Shown in pieces: positions 1 through 9,325 of a DNA stretch of 64,000 nucleotides (position 1 is the first letter of the stretch; each line of letters opens with the position of its first letter). The notes beneath the pieces are model-generated. The model made no database searches and was not told the origin of the DNA. It saw only the letters and a program-made list of their open reading frames with translations. The stretch is from JBLHZY01 sp050633265 (GTDB taxonomy: Bacteria; Pseudomonadota; Alphaproteobacteria; Rhodobacterales; Rhodobacteraceae): the NCBI GenBank assembly GCA_050633265.1, contig JBOEGE010000005.1, positions 372,001-436,000 of the forward strand, read 5' to 3'. Both the position numbers and the translations under genes were made by a program.

Positions 1-910
1 CCGGTGACAGCATCACATAGTCCAAAAGGGCCGAAAGCCAGCGCTTTTCCTGTTTGATCCAAAAGCGCGCAGAAACAGGCGCCGCCCCGATCTTCTGGTT
101 CAAAACCATCCGCGCATGGGGCTCGATCAGCGGCGCAAGCTGCGCGCCCGCCTCGCTTTCCTCAGAGCCCATAACGATCTCAATACCCGAGCGACCAAAG
201 AGCTTTTCATATTCATCAAGCCCCGGCCCATCGTTGAAATCTCCCAATACGATCAAAGGGTCAGCGGCTGAAAGATGCTCCTCAACACGGGCGCGCAGCC
301 AAATACACTGCGCCAGTTGCTTGCGCCGATTGTCGATCGAAATCCGCATCACATCCGCCGCTTTTCGCGCGCCGTGCGGCGCTTTGGATTTGGCATGAAC
401 CCCGATCATCCGAAACCGCACACCAGAAGCAATCGCCTCCATCTCAAGCTCAAGCGGCGGCTTGGAAAACCGCACCAAATCCGGCGCTCCATCCACATTG
501 AGATCAAGGCGAAACACCCCATCAAACCGCGGTGCCTCGCGCGAACCTTTCTTGCCGGTCGGATCACCAATCGGATCGTGATGGGCGCGCAGAACATCCG
601 GATCATAAAGCAGCGCTATTTCCTGCTGTGTTTCGCTGAAGAAACCAAGCACAGCCGCCCGCGCCCGCAACCCCGCCCATTCGGCAAACCGCTCAAGCGC
701 ATGGCCGCCACTGCGCCGCGCATGGCCATCCGGCGCCTCGATCACCATGATCGCATCCGCATCTATCGCATTGAAAACACGCGCCAAACCATCCAATTGC
801 TCGGCCCGTCTTATATTGTGCCGCCCCGACCATTGCTGATCATCCATCACCGCGCCGCTCTCATCAAAGAGGTTGGCGAACCATTCAACATTATAGGTCG
901 CGATGCGCAT
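1..910 (-). CDS. Endonuclease/exonuclease/phosphatase-family protein, 3' end outside window
   Basis: The minus strand is open from an ATG at 910 to the window edge, about 303 codons without a stop. The protein starts MRIATYNVEWFANLFDE, the N-terminus expected of the DNase I-like endonuclease/exonuclease/phosphatase fold. Further in, IVLGDFNDGP supplies the metal and phosphate site (GDFN) and VIEAPDG lies where the catalytic Glu is expected. The start overlaps the stop of the upstream TerB-DnaJ gene by one base (TGATG), so translation is probably coupled. It is probably a Mg-dependent phosphodiesterase or nuclease of unknown substrate. The C-terminus is missing here, so length and secretion cannot be judged. 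Confidence 0.8.
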   Translation of the reverse strand, partial: MRIATYNVEWFANLFDESGAVMDDQQWSGRHNIRRAEQLDGLARVFNAIDADAIMVIEAPDGHARRSGGHALERFAEWAGLRARAAVLGFFSETQQEIALLYDPDVLRAHHDPIGDPTGKKGSREAPRFDGVFRLDLNVDGAPDLVRFSKPPLELEMEAIASGVRFRMIGVHAKSKAPHGARKAADVMRISIDNRRKQLAQCIWLRARVEEHLSAADPLIVLGDFNDGPGLDEYEKLFGRSGIEIVMGSEESEAGAQLAPLIEPHARMVLNQKIGAAPVSARFWIKQEKRWLSALLDYVMLSP

Positions 911-1611
911 CAAAGCGCCGAAGCTGCACTGCCCGCGCGCAGGGCCTGCACCTCATCCCACGCGCGATTGATACAGATCAGCCGCGCCTCGGCCAGTTTG
1001 ATCGCCTCATGCGGCACGCCGCGCGCCGCGACCGCATCCGGGTGTGTTTCGCGCACCAAAGCGCGCCAGGCGGCGCGAATCTCTTCAATCGGCGCATCCG
1101 GCGAAACCCCGAGCGCATCATAGGGATCGGGCGCTGCATCCGGCACAAACCGCGCTTTGAGGGCGCGAAACTGCCGCTCTTCCATCCCGAAAATCTCGGA
1201 AACGCGGGCCAAAAACGCCTCTTCCGCCGGGTGATATTCCCCATCCGCCATCGCGATGTGAAACAGCCCTTCTAAAAGATCGTAAAGCCCCGGCGCGCGC
1301 GGCCCAAACATAGCCGCGATCCGCCCGGCATATTCCTCATAGCCCGCAACATCCTTGCGCGCCATGTTGAAAACCTTTGCTGCATTGGCCTCTTCATTGG
1401 GCGGGATGGTGAAAACCTCGCGAAAAGCCGTGACCTCATCGCGGGTCACTAGCCCATCAGCCTTGGCCATTTTCGCCCCCAATGCAATCACCGCTATCGC
1501 AAAGCCAACGCGCCGCTCAGGCGGCGAGCGCAGGCGATCAAAAACAGCCGAAAGCCCCTCGCCCGAAGCAAGGGCGGCCAAGGCTTCGGCAATGCGGGTC
1601 CAAAGTGACAT
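910..1611 (-). CDS. TerB/DjlA-like co-chaperone with C-terminal J domain
   Basis: This 233-aa protein has an alpha-helical TerB-like region at about residues 30-160 (LGAKMAKADGLVTRDEV is a typical TerB acidic segment). A J domain follows at about 167-233, with the HPD tripeptide in ALVRETHPDAVAARG that stimulates DnaK ATPase. The order matches DjlA-type proteins, but the N-terminal membrane anchor of enterobacterial DjlA is not obvious. It is inferred to act as a DnaK co-chaperone near the membrane. The stop is shared with the downstream phosphodiesterase gene (TGATG). Confidence 0.85.
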   Translation of the reverse strand: MSLWTRIAEALAALASGEGLSAVFDRLRSPPERRVGFAIAVIALGAKMAKADGLVTRDEVTAFREVFTIPPNEEANAAKVFNMARKDVAGYEEYAGRIAAMFGPRAPGLYDLLEGLFHIAMADGEYHPAEEAFLARVSEIFGMEERQFRALKARFVPDAAPDPYDALGVSPDAPIEEIRAAWRALVRETHPDAVAARGVPHEAIKLAEARLICINRAWDEVQALRAGSAASAL

Positions 1612-1654
1612 GGGGGTTAAGATAGGCCTTTGCGCAGGGGAAGTCAGCCGCTGT

Positions 1655-2143
1655 TCACAGAAATTTCTGCATCAACACAAGATCAAGCCAGCGGCCAAAT
1701 TTCCAGCCAACCTGCGGCAGCCGCCCGGCGATCCTATAGCCAACCGCCTCGTGAAAAGCGATCGAGGCGGAATTCTCGGCGTCAATGCCCCCAAACATCG
1801 TGTGATGCCCGGCCGCGCGCGCATGGCCCTCAACCGCTTCCATCAAAGCCCGCCCAAGCCCCGTTCCCTGCGCCGCATCCGCGACATAAACAGAGTGCTC
1901 CATCGTATGGCGATAGCCGGAATTGGCGCGAAATTGATCGTAAGTCGCATAGCCAAGAACCGCGCCTGCATGCTCGGCCACGTAGATTTCGCGCCCATCC
2001 TGGCGGCGCTGATGGATCATCTCGGCCCAGCCTTGCGCACTGCGCTCAACATCGGAAAAGCTTGCGGTTGAAGTGGCAATGACGGGGGCCATAATGGCGA
2101 TCAACGCGGGAATATCTTGGGCGGTCGCAGGGCGCAGCGGCAT
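1655..2143 (-). CDS. GNAT N-acetyltransferase, phosphinothricin-acetyltransferase-like
   Basis: This 162-aa protein covers the whole GNAT fold. The N-terminus MPLRPATAQDIPAL is a typical first strand and helix. The acetyl-CoA pyrophosphate loop reads QGTGLGRAL, and the segment GGIDAENSASIAFHE is characteristic of the PAT/MddA subgroup, which acetylates phosphinothricin, methionine sulfone or related amino acids. The length is normal for that subgroup. The gene lies 18 nt after the VOC gene and is probably co-transcribed with it. The substrate cannot be fixed from sequence. Confidence 0.88.
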   Translation of the reverse strand: MPLRPATAQDIPALIAIMAPVIATSTASFSDVERSAQGWAEMIHQRRQDGREIYVAEHAGAVLGYATYDQFRANSGYRHTMEHSVYVADAAQGTGLGRALMEAVEGHARAAGHHTMFGGIDAENSASIAFHEAVGYRIAGRLPQVGWKFGRWLDLVLMQKFL

Positions 2144-2161
2144 AGTGGCATTCCTTGGCGC

Positions 2162-2779
2162 TTAAAAAACGCGCAGGCCCGAGGGCGTTGATATTTCGCA
2201 GCCCAAAGCCGGATCGGCCCCGCGCGCGATGTGAATATCAATGCCCGGATCGCCCATTTTCTGCAAGGCCGCTTGCAAAGCCTGCGCGCGCGGATGGGTG
2301 ATATAAAGCGCTTCAAGGCGCAGCCCATGATCGGGCAGATCGGGCGCAGGCGGCGCGCTTTGCCATTCAATCAACGCCGGAAATCCGCCATCAAAGGGCA
2401 GTTTCCCATCCGCAGGAACCGCCATGCGCCAGCGGTAATCGCCCCGGCTAAGCGCCATCGCCGCACCCGCCCCGCGCGGCGCCATTTCAAGCGCAGCCTC
2501 AAGATCATCAACCCGCGCAATCCAATTGGAAAGCCGCGCCATACCGGCAAAATTATCAAGATCAAACCAGCGCGGCTGATTGGGCGCAACCGCCTCAGGA
2601 TCAACCGCGATCAACTCAAGATAGAGATCAGGGCCCAATGAAATCAAATGGTTATGGGTTCCCATCGCGCTATGCTCGCCGCGCGGCTGCATAGGCGCCC
2701 CAAGCACATGCTCAAGCCATTCGCGCGCGGGCGCAAGATCGCTACAGGCAATGGCAAGATGATCGAGGGCAAAGCTCAT
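2162..2779 (-). CDS. VOC-superfamily protein (glyoxalase-like domain)
   Basis: The 205-aa protein begins MSFALDHLAIACSDL, the first beta strand and metal-ligand His of vicinal-oxygen-chelate proteins. Residues of the form HNHLISLGPDLYLELIAVDP are typical of the glyoxalase-like domain 3 family. That family is longer than methylmalonyl-CoA epimerase (about 135 aa) and has no assigned reaction. Although it sits next to methylmalonyl-CoA mutase, length and motifs argue against it being the epimerase. It ends 18 nt before the GNAT gene. Confidence 0.8.
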   Translation of the reverse strand: MSFALDHLAIACSDLAPAREWLEHVLGAPMQPRGEHSAMGTHNHLISLGPDLYLELIAVDPEAVAPNQPRWFDLDNFAGMARLSNWIARVDDLEAALEMAPRGAGAAMALSRGDYRWRMAVPADGKLPFDGGFPALIEWQSAPPAPDLPDHGLRLEALYITHPRAQALQAALQKMGDPGIDIHIARGADPALGCEISTPSGLRVF

Positions 2780-2841
2780 CGGGCAAGCCTATGCGCGCGC
2801 ATCCCGATTGAAAAGGGGGCTTTCCCTTAGGATTTCCCCAT

Positions 2842-2873
2842 AAAAATGGGCGCGCAACCCGCGCCGCGCGCCC
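2842..2873 (-). terminator. Rho-independent terminator after methylmalonyl-CoA mutase
   Basis: Reading the minus strand, GGGCGCGC pairs with GCGCGCCC across a 10-nt loop and is followed by ATTTTT. It lies about 20 nt past the mutase stop and before the VOC gene. Confidence 0.75.
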
Positions 2874-2893
2874 CGATTCCTTCTGCCCAAACC

Positions 2894-5020
2894 TTAGTCG
2901 TTCGACAGCAACGTCAGGATCGAGCGCGCCGCTTCGGGGATGTTTGTGCCCGGCCCGAAAATCGCCTTAACGCCTGCATTATAAAGGAAGTCGTAATCCT
3001 GCTGCGGGATCACCCCGCCGCAAATCACGATCACATTATCCGCGCCCTGCTCTTTGAGCGCCGCGATCAGCTTGGGCGCCAATGTCTTGTGGCCCGCTGC
3101 CTGCGAAGAGATGCCAACGATATGCACGTCGTTATCAATCGCGTCCTGTGCTGCCTCTTCTGGTGTTTGGAACAGGGGCCCAACATCCACATCAAAACCA
3201 ATATCAGCAAAGGCCGTGGCAATCACTTTTGCGCCGCGATCATGGCCGTCTTGGCCCATTTTCACCACGAGCATACGCGGGCGGCGGCCCTCTTTTTCGG
3301 CAAAGGCTTCAACATCGCGCTGAATGGTGGCAAAGCCCTCATCGCCCTCGTAAGCCGCGCCATAAACCCCGGCCAAAGTCTTAACTTCGGCGCGGTGGCG
3401 CCCGAATGCTTTCTCCATTGCCATCGAAATCTCTCCTACTGTGGCGCGGGCGCGCGCGGCCTCAACCGCCAGTTCCAACAGGTTGCCCGTGCCCTCTTTT
3501 GCGCCCTTCTCAAGTGCGGCCAGTGACGCATCGCAAGCCGCCTGATCCCGGCTCGCTTTGATCTTTTCAAGCCGCGCGATCTGGCTAAGACGCACCGCGA
3601 CGTTATCCACATCCAGAATGTCGATCTCATCCTGCGTTTCGAGCTGAAACTTATTGACCCCAACGATCACCTCATCGCCCCGATCAACCGCCGCTTGCCG
3701 GCGCGCGGCCGCTTCTTCAATGCGCAGCTTGGGCATCCCAGAGGCAACCGCCTTGGTCATCCCGCCCATTTCCTCGATCTCTTCGATGATTTTCCAGGCT
3801 TCATCGGCCAAATCAGAGGTGAGCTTTTCAACGTAGTAAGACCCGGCCAGCGGATCGACGACATTGGTAACGCCCGTCTCGTTTTGCAGGATCAGCTGGG
3901 TGTTGCGCGCAATCCGCGATGAAAACGCTGTTGGCAGCGCAATCGCCTCATCGAATGAGTTGGTGTGCAGCGATTGCGTTCCGCCCAAAACCGCGCTCAT
4001 CGCTTCATAAGCGGTGCGCACGATGTTGTTGTACGGGTCTTGCTCCTGCAAGCTCACGCCGGAAGTTTGGCAATGGGTGCGCAGCATCAAACTGCCCGGC
4101 TTTTTGGGCGCGAATTCAGACATGATCTTGTGCCACAAGAAGCGCGCAGCCCGAAGCTTGGCCGCCTCCATGAAAAAGTTCATCCCGATGGCAAAGAAGA
4201 ACGAAAGCCGCCCGGCAAAGGCATCCACATCCATCCCCGCATTGATCGCCGCGCGCACATATTCGCGCCCATCCGCCAGCGTAAACGCCAGCTCTTGGAC
4301 GAGGTTCGCGCCCGCTTCCTGCATGTGATAGCCGGAGATCGAAATCGAATTAAACCGCGGCATTTCATTTGCCGTGTACTGGATAATATCCGAAATGATC
4401 CGCATCGAGGGCTCGGGCGGATAAATATAGGTGTTGCGGACCATGAATTCTTTGAGAATATCGTTCTGAATGGTGCCCGAAAGCGCCGCGCGGCTAACGC
4501 CCTGCTCTTCACCTGCAACGATATAATTGGCCAGGATCGGGATCACCGCGCCATTCATCGTCATCGACACAGAGACCTCGCCAAGCGGGATACCATCAAA
4601 GAGGATCTTCATATCCTCAACACTGTCAATCGCAACCCCAGCCTTGCCCACATCGCCCTCAACACGCGCGTGATCGCTATCATATCCGCGGTGTGTGGCC
4701 AGATCGAACGCCACCGAAACCCCCTGCTGACCAGCGGCTAAGGCCTTGCGATAAAAGGCATTACTTTCCTCAGCGGTCGAGAAACCCGCATATTGGCGGA
4801 CCGTCCAAGGGCGGCCTGTGTACATCGTCGCACGCGGCCCGCGCGTATAGGGCGGAACGCCGGGCATGCCGCCCAAATGGGGCAGGTCTTGCGCATCCTG
4901 AGCGGTGTAAACCGGCTTCACGGCGATGCCTTCTGGCGTCTGCCAGGTTAGATCGTCAATGCTGCGGCCGCGCAGCTCTTTTTCGGCGAGGGTTTTCCAC
5001 TGGCTTTGATCATCGCTCAT
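2894..5020 (-). CDS. scpA: Methylmalonyl-CoA mutase, single-chain
   Basis: The product interconverts (R)-methylmalonyl-CoA and succinyl-CoA with adenosylcobalamin, the last step of propionyl-CoA assimilation. The chosen start (MSDDQSQWKTLAEKEL) gives 708 aa, normal for the family, and has AAAGGAG about 8 nt upstream; a longer in-frame ATG at 5071 lacks support. The N-terminal substrate barrel contains PYTRGPRATMYTGRPWTVRQ. The C-terminal B12 domain carries DxHxxG (D591, H593, G596 in GQDGHDRG), with the expected Ser (GISSQ) and the GG of ICGGVIP. It stands alone on the minus strand, with pccA and pccB nearby. The MeaB chaperone and the epimerase are not in the window. Confidence 0.97.
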   Translation of the reverse strand: MSDDQSQWKTLAEKELRGRSIDDLTWQTPEGIAVKPVYTAQDAQDLPHLGGMPGVPPYTRGPRATMYTGRPWTVRQYAGFSTAEESNAFYRKALAAGQQGVSVAFDLATHRGYDSDHARVEGDVGKAGVAIDSVEDMKILFDGIPLGEVSVSMTMNGAVIPILANYIVAGEEQGVSRAALSGTIQNDILKEFMVRNTYIYPPEPSMRIISDIIQYTANEMPRFNSISISGYHMQEAGANLVQELAFTLADGREYVRAAINAGMDVDAFAGRLSFFFAIGMNFFMEAAKLRAARFLWHKIMSEFAPKKPGSLMLRTHCQTSGVSLQEQDPYNNIVRTAYEAMSAVLGGTQSLHTNSFDEAIALPTAFSSRIARNTQLILQNETGVTNVVDPLAGSYYVEKLTSDLADEAWKIIEEIEEMGGMTKAVASGMPKLRIEEAAARRQAAVDRGDEVIVGVNKFQLETQDEIDILDVDNVAVRLSQIARLEKIKASRDQAACDASLAALEKGAKEGTGNLLELAVEAARARATVGEISMAMEKAFGRHRAEVKTLAGVYGAAYEGDEGFATIQRDVEAFAEKEGRRPRMLVVKMGQDGHDRGAKVIATAFADIGFDVDVGPLFQTPEEAAQDAIDNDVHIVGISSQAAGHKTLAPKLIAALKEQGADNVIVICGGVIPQQDYDFLYNAGVKAIFGPGTNIPEAARSILTLLSND

Positions 5021-5106
5021 TGGATGGCTCCTTTTGAAGTTCGGGGCGCTTGCCCCTTCGAATTTGCGCATTCCGCCCCTATATTGAATGGAAGGCAGGA
5101 GGATGC

Positions 5107-5580
5107 ATGAGAATTTTGGCGAGATTCGGAATGGCCGCGCGCATTGGCGCGGTGGCTTTGATCGCAGCGCTGAGCAGCGCGCAGGCGGCGGATATTCCCC
5201 AAGAGAATATCTATGGGCCGATGCCCGCCGCGGGCATGCAACTGGCTGATTTCAAATGGGAATTCCGCGTTGTCGTGGTCTTTGCCGATAGCCCGTTTGA
5301 TCCCGCCTACACAGAACAAATGGAATTGCTGGCAACGCGCCCGGACTCGCTGATTGATCGCGATGTGGTGGTGATTACCGATACCGATCCAGAGGCCAAA
5401 TCCCCGATCCGTATGGCCCTGCGCCCGCGTGGGTTTTCCATGGTGATCGTGGACAAACAAGGCAAAGTCGCTCTGCGCAAACCGGCCCCCTGGAGCATCC
5501 GCGAAATCAGCGCCAGCATCGATAAAATGCCCATGCGCTTGCAGGAATTGCGCGAACAGCGCCTTGAAGCGGGGAAATAG
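5107..5580 (+). CDS. DUF4174-domain secreted protein
   Basis: The 157-aa product starts at ATG 5107 behind AGGAGG (5097-5102). It has a signal peptide (positive MRILARFGMAARIG, hydrophobic stretch, SSAQA cleavage region), so it is probably periplasmic. The rest matches the DUF4174 thioredoxin-like type: DFKWEFRVVVVFADS, then a long variable part and GFSMVIVDKQGKVALRKPAPW. No catalytic cysteines are present in the mature part. It is divergent from the mutase gene across 86 bp. Function is unknown. Confidence 0.8.
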   Translation: MRILARFGMAARIGAVALIAALSSAQAADIPQENIYGPMPAAGMQLADFKWEFRVVVVFADSPFDPAYTEQMELLATRPDSLIDRDVVVITDTDPEAKSPIRMALRPRGFSMVIVDKQGKVALRKPAPWSIREISASIDKMPMRLQELREQRLEAGK

Positions 5581-5585
5581 CGCGC

Positions 5586-7163
5586 TCATTGGGCGCCCCC
5601 TTGGCCCGCCGCAACAAACCGAACCCCATCCGGCAAATCTTGGGCAAAAACAGCCAAAGCCGCGCGCAGCTCTGGCGCCGCCTGCGGCCCGCTTGCATAG
5701 AATTCAACCTCTGGCCCGCCAAGAAACCCGCGCGCATAGCGCAATTGCAACTTGCCAAGCGCAATCCAATCCGCCCCCATCGCCCCCGCAAAAGGATGCG
5801 CATAAATCATCACCAGCGGCGCGCCATCCCGCGCAACCAAATTCCCGGCCCAGCCCTCTTTTGGGTTTAAAATCCGTGCCTTGCGCGCATCGGCGCTGGC
5901 CAGCCCCCAAAGATCCAACACATGGCCAGGATTGCGCCAAGCGACCCGGCCCAAATCGTTTACCGCAATATCCACAGGCGCATAATCGCGCACAAATCGC
6001 GCCATCTGCGCTTGTTGCAAATGAATGCCCTGCGGCGCCCAAATGCCCACGGCTAGAAAATCGCGCCCATAGGCAAAGCCCATCACAAGGATCGTCAAAA
6101 CGCTGGCCAATGCCACCCCGCCCAAGCGCGGCGCGCCAAGCAATCCAAGGCTCGCAAAGATCAGCGCCGCAATCACCAGCACCGCGTAAATCTCATACCG
6201 GTTGAGCCAGCCCACCTGACCAAAAAACAAATGCGCAAGGCCCGTAAAACTTCCGACAATCAGCAAGGTCCGCGCGCCTTTATCGCGCGTCGCCATCGCC
6301 CCAATCAGCGCAAGCCCAGTCAAAACAAGCAGGCCAATCCCCGGCAGGCTGCTGATATTGTTGGAAAACTCAGCCAGTTTGCCTTCAACAAACCCTGCGT
6401 CAGCCATGCCCCCATCAAGCATCTTTGCCATAACAGATGAGGGCAAAGGCCCAATGCCAAGCGCGCTCAAAAACCCAACAAAGGCGGCCAGCGGCGCCAA
6501 ACTAAGCGCCATAAGCCCAAACGCCCCGCCGCGCGCCCCATAGGCAAAAGCCGCCCCCGAGGCCAAAAGCCCAAGCGCAACCCCTTCGAGCCGCATCATT
6601 GGGGCAAAAAACACGCCCAGAACAAGCCAAATCCCAATCCCGCGCCCCTGCACAAGCCGCACAAGCCCAAGCACAATTGCCAGCGAAAACGCCGCGTGCA
6701 AACTGTGCTCCATACCGGTAAAACCAAGCCCCGGCAGATTAAGCGCAATCGGCGCACCAATCGCCATCACCCGGCCAACCCGTTGATAACGGTCAATAAA
6801 CCCGCTCTCAATAAGAAGGCGCGCAAAAAGATACGCCGCCCCCACAATCCCAAACACATTCAGCAAAAGCGGCGCAAATCGGCCAAGATCACTGCCCGCA
6901 AAAGGCGCAAGCAATACCGGATACAAAGGCGAAGACGCGGCCGAGGCCAGCTCGCCGGGATTGACCCCATAGCCGCCCTGCCAAATCTGCTCGGCCATGG
7001 CCAAATGGATATAAGGATCATCAAGCGGGTACTCAAAAACACCCCCCGCCCAAATCGCCGCAAAAATCTGCATCAGCGCAAAAGCGGCCAAAGAGGCAGC
7101 GATGGACCAAGCCGCAAGGCCCCGCCCATCAATCCTGCGCATTATGGCCGGTGTTTCACTCAT
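5586..7163 (-). CDS. Polytopic membrane protein, GT-C-like (glycosyltransferase 39-like)
   Basis: The 525-aa protein has about ten hydrophobic segments. After the first one comes an acidic periplasmic loop, FEYPLDDPYIHLAMAEQI, then SSPLYPVLLAP, the arrangement of GT-C lipid-linked sugar transferases (Asp-Asp in loop 1). The C-terminal soluble part (YAPVDIAVNDLGRVAW, LDLWGLASADARK) resembles the periplasmic domain of such proteins. The start ATG overlaps the pccA stop as ATGA at 7160-7163, so it is translationally coupled to pccA. Whether it transfers a sugar is not shown. A link with propionate metabolism is suggested only by position. Confidence 0.7.
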   Translation of the reverse strand: MSETPAIMRRIDGRGLAAWSIAASLAAFALMQIFAAIWAGGVFEYPLDDPYIHLAMAEQIWQGGYGVNPGELASAASSPLYPVLLAPFAGSDLGRFAPLLLNVFGIVGAAYLFARLLIESGFIDRYQRVGRVMAIGAPIALNLPGLGFTGMEHSLHAAFSLAIVLGLVRLVQGRGIGIWLVLGVFFAPMMRLEGVALGLLASGAAFAYGARGGAFGLMALSLAPLAAFVGFLSALGIGPLPSSVMAKMLDGGMADAGFVEGKLAEFSNNISSLPGIGLLVLTGLALIGAMATRDKGARTLLIVGSFTGLAHLFFGQVGWLNRYEIYAVLVIAALIFASLGLLGAPRLGGVALASVLTILVMGFAYGRDFLAVGIWAPQGIHLQQAQMARFVRDYAPVDIAVNDLGRVAWRNPGHVLDLWGLASADARKARILNPKEGWAGNLVARDGAPLVMIYAHPFAGAMGADWIALGKLQLRYARGFLGGPEVEFYASGPQAAPELRAALAVFAQDLPDGVRFVAAGQGGAQ

Positions 7164-9160
7164 TCGAATTCCATGATCACTTCATCAACCGCCAAACTAT
7201 CGCCCGCAGCCGCATTGATTTTGCTCACGATGGCTTTCTTCTCGGCGCGCAGGATATTCTCCATCTTCATCGCCTCGATGGTGCAAAGCGCCTGGCCTTC
7301 CTGAACCTCATCGCCAACCTCAACTTCGAGCTTCACAACCAGCCCCGGCATCGGGCAGAGCAGCAGCTTTGAAGTATCCGGCGGCAGCTTTTCAGGCATC
7401 AAAAGCGCAAGCTCATGTTGGCGCGGCGTGCGCACATAGACCTTGAGATCAGCCCCGCGCGAGCGCACCCGAAAACCATTGGGCAGCTTGCCAATTTTGA
7501 GCACAAGCGGCCCCCCATCGACATCCACCAAAGCCAGCTGATCGCCCGGCACCCAATCCGAGGCCACCCGCAGCGCGCTGCCATCCTCAAACGAAACAGT
7601 CGAGCCATTTGGATCAGCTGCGATTCCGATCGGATAGGCCTGATCCTGAAGCGAAACGACCCAATCCGAACCAACCTGACGCTCGTGATTGTCCATCCGG
7701 CCCGAAACTCGCGCGCGGCGAATTTCCGTGACCCGATACATCGCCGCCGCCGCCGCCGCGATCCGGCGCAACTGCTCTTGTGGAAGCGCAACCCCTTCAA
7801 ATCCTTCGGGATATTCTTCCTCGATAAAGGCCGTGGTGATATTCCCGCTGGCAAATTTCGGATGGTCCATCACGGCCGAAAGGAAGGGCAAATTATGCCC
7901 GATGCCCTCAACCTCAAAACTGTCCAGCGCAACCCGCATCTCTTCAATCGCCGCGGTCCGTGTTGGCGCCCAAGTACAGAGCTTGGCGATCATCGGATCA
8001 TAAAACATCGAGATTTCGCCGCCCTCATAAACGCCGGTATCATTGCGCACGACGCTGGTTTTGGTGGTGATTTCCGCAGGCGGGCGATAGCGCGACAGGC
8101 GGCCAATGGAGGGGAGGAAATTGCGGTACGGATCCTCGGCATAAAGCCGGCTTTCCATCGCCCAGCCGTTCAGCTTCACATCCTTTTGCGCCATGGTCAG
8201 CTTCTCGCCGTAAGCAACGCGGATCATCTGCTCAACCAGATCAACACCGGTGATCAGCTCGGTCACGGGATGCTCCACTTGCAGGCGGGTGTTCATCTCA
8301 AGGAAGTAGAAATTGCGATCCCCATCAACGATGAATTCCACCGTCCCGGCCGAGGTATAATCCACCGCCTGCGCCAATGCGACGGATTGCTCGCCCATGG
8401 CTTTGCGGGTCGCTTCATCCAAGAAGGGCGAAGGCGCCTCTTCAATCACTTTTTGGTTGCGCCGCTGGATCGAACATTCCCGCTCGCCCAGATAAATCCC
8501 GTTGCCATGACCATCGCAAAGCACCTGAATTTCGATATGGCGCGGCTGGGTGACAAACTTCTCGATGAAAATCCGATCATCGCCAAAGCTGTTGGCCGCC
8601 TCGTTTTTCGAGCTCTGAAAACCCTCGCGCGCCTCTGCATCATTCCATGCGATCCGCATGCCCTTGCCGCCGCCGCCAGCAGAGGCCTTGATCATCACAG
8701 GATAGCCAACCTCGTTGGAAATTTTTACCGCGTGCTCGGCGTCATCGATCAATCCCATATAGCCCGGAACGGTCGAAACTTTCGCCTCTTGGGCAAGCTT
8801 CTTGGAGGTGATCTTATCGCCCATAGCTTCAATCGCGCCCGCTGGTGGCCCGATAAAGGCCACGCCCGCCGCTTCAAGAGCCTCCGCAAAGAGCTTGTTT
8901 TCGCTCAAGAATCCATAACCGGGATGAACGGCCTCTGCACCCGTCTGCTTGATCGCATCCATCACCTTATCAATCACGATATAGCTCTGATTGGCGGGCG
9001 ACGGGCCGATATGAACCGCCTCATCCGCCATCTTCACATGCAGCGCGTTGCGATCCGCATCGGAATAAATAGCGACCGTCTTGATCCCCATTTTCTTGGC
9101 CGTTTTGATAACCCGGCAAGCGATTTCGCCGCGGTTAGCGATCAGGATTTTCTTAAACAT
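7160..9160 (-). CDS. pccA: Propionyl-CoA carboxylase, biotin-carrying alpha subunit
   Basis: The 666-aa subunit carboxylates its own biotin with ATP and bicarbonate for the PccB transferase. The start MFKKILIANRGEIACRV (9160) fits the universal biotin-carboxylase N-terminus; an upstream ATG at 9250 is unlikely. Visible features are the ATP-grasp loop KASAGGGGKGMRI, the carboxylase signature FYFLEMNTRLQVEHPVTE, a biotin-carboxyl-transfer linker, and the C-terminal biotinyl site EAMKMEN with Lys about 632. The ribosome site is weak (GGGACGG). The gene is separated from pccB by five genes and ends in a 4-bp overlap with the membrane-protein gene. Confidence 0.97.
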   Translation of the reverse strand: MFKKILIANRGEIACRVIKTAKKMGIKTVAIYSDADRNALHVKMADEAVHIGPSPANQSYIVIDKVMDAIKQTGAEAVHPGYGFLSENKLFAEALEAAGVAFIGPPAGAIEAMGDKITSKKLAQEAKVSTVPGYMGLIDDAEHAVKISNEVGYPVMIKASAGGGGKGMRIAWNDAEAREGFQSSKNEAANSFGDDRIFIEKFVTQPRHIEIQVLCDGHGNGIYLGERECSIQRRNQKVIEEAPSPFLDEATRKAMGEQSVALAQAVDYTSAGTVEFIVDGDRNFYFLEMNTRLQVEHPVTELITGVDLVEQMIRVAYGEKLTMAQKDVKLNGWAMESRLYAEDPYRNFLPSIGRLSRYRPPAEITTKTSVVRNDTGVYEGGEISMFYDPMIAKLCTWAPTRTAAIEEMRVALDSFEVEGIGHNLPFLSAVMDHPKFASGNITTAFIEEEYPEGFEGVALPQEQLRRIAAAAAAMYRVTEIRRARVSGRMDNHERQVGSDWVVSLQDQAYPIGIAADPNGSTVSFEDGSALRVASDWVPGDQLALVDVDGGPLVLKIGKLPNGFRVRSRGADLKVYVRTPRQHELALLMPEKLPPDTSKLLLCPMPGLVVKLEVEVGDEVQEGQALCTIEAMKMENILRAEKKAIVSKINAAAGDSLAVDEVIMEFE

Positions 9161-9223
9161 TCCCGTCCGTCCCTTCTGTTCTAAGTCTTGGCCAGAGGCG
9201 CGAAAGCCCCTTGGCGGCATGGC

Positions 9224-9256
9224 AAAAAGGCCAGCGAGGCAAATGCCCACTGGCCT
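9224..9256 (-). terminator. Terminator between the small lipoprotein gene and pccA
   Basis: On the minus strand AGGCCAG (from 9256) pairs with CTGGCCT and is followed by TTTTT. An inner GGCAAATGCC adds stability. Its position, 70 nt downstream of the lipoprotein stop and 64 nt before the pccA start, implies that much pccA transcription starts separately or reads through. Confidence 0.65.
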
Positions 9257-9325
9257 GATGATTGATCTGTGGCGCGCAGGATCAGGCCAAATGGCCCGCG
9301 CTCTGCTGCGCGAAATGTGCGTGGA

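Noticed and set aside
2162..2779. VOC gene as methylmalonyl-CoA epimerase, because it lies beside the mutase gene
   Set aside because: It is 205 aa and has glyoxalase-like domain 3 features, whereas epimerases are about 135 aa. The link is only by position.
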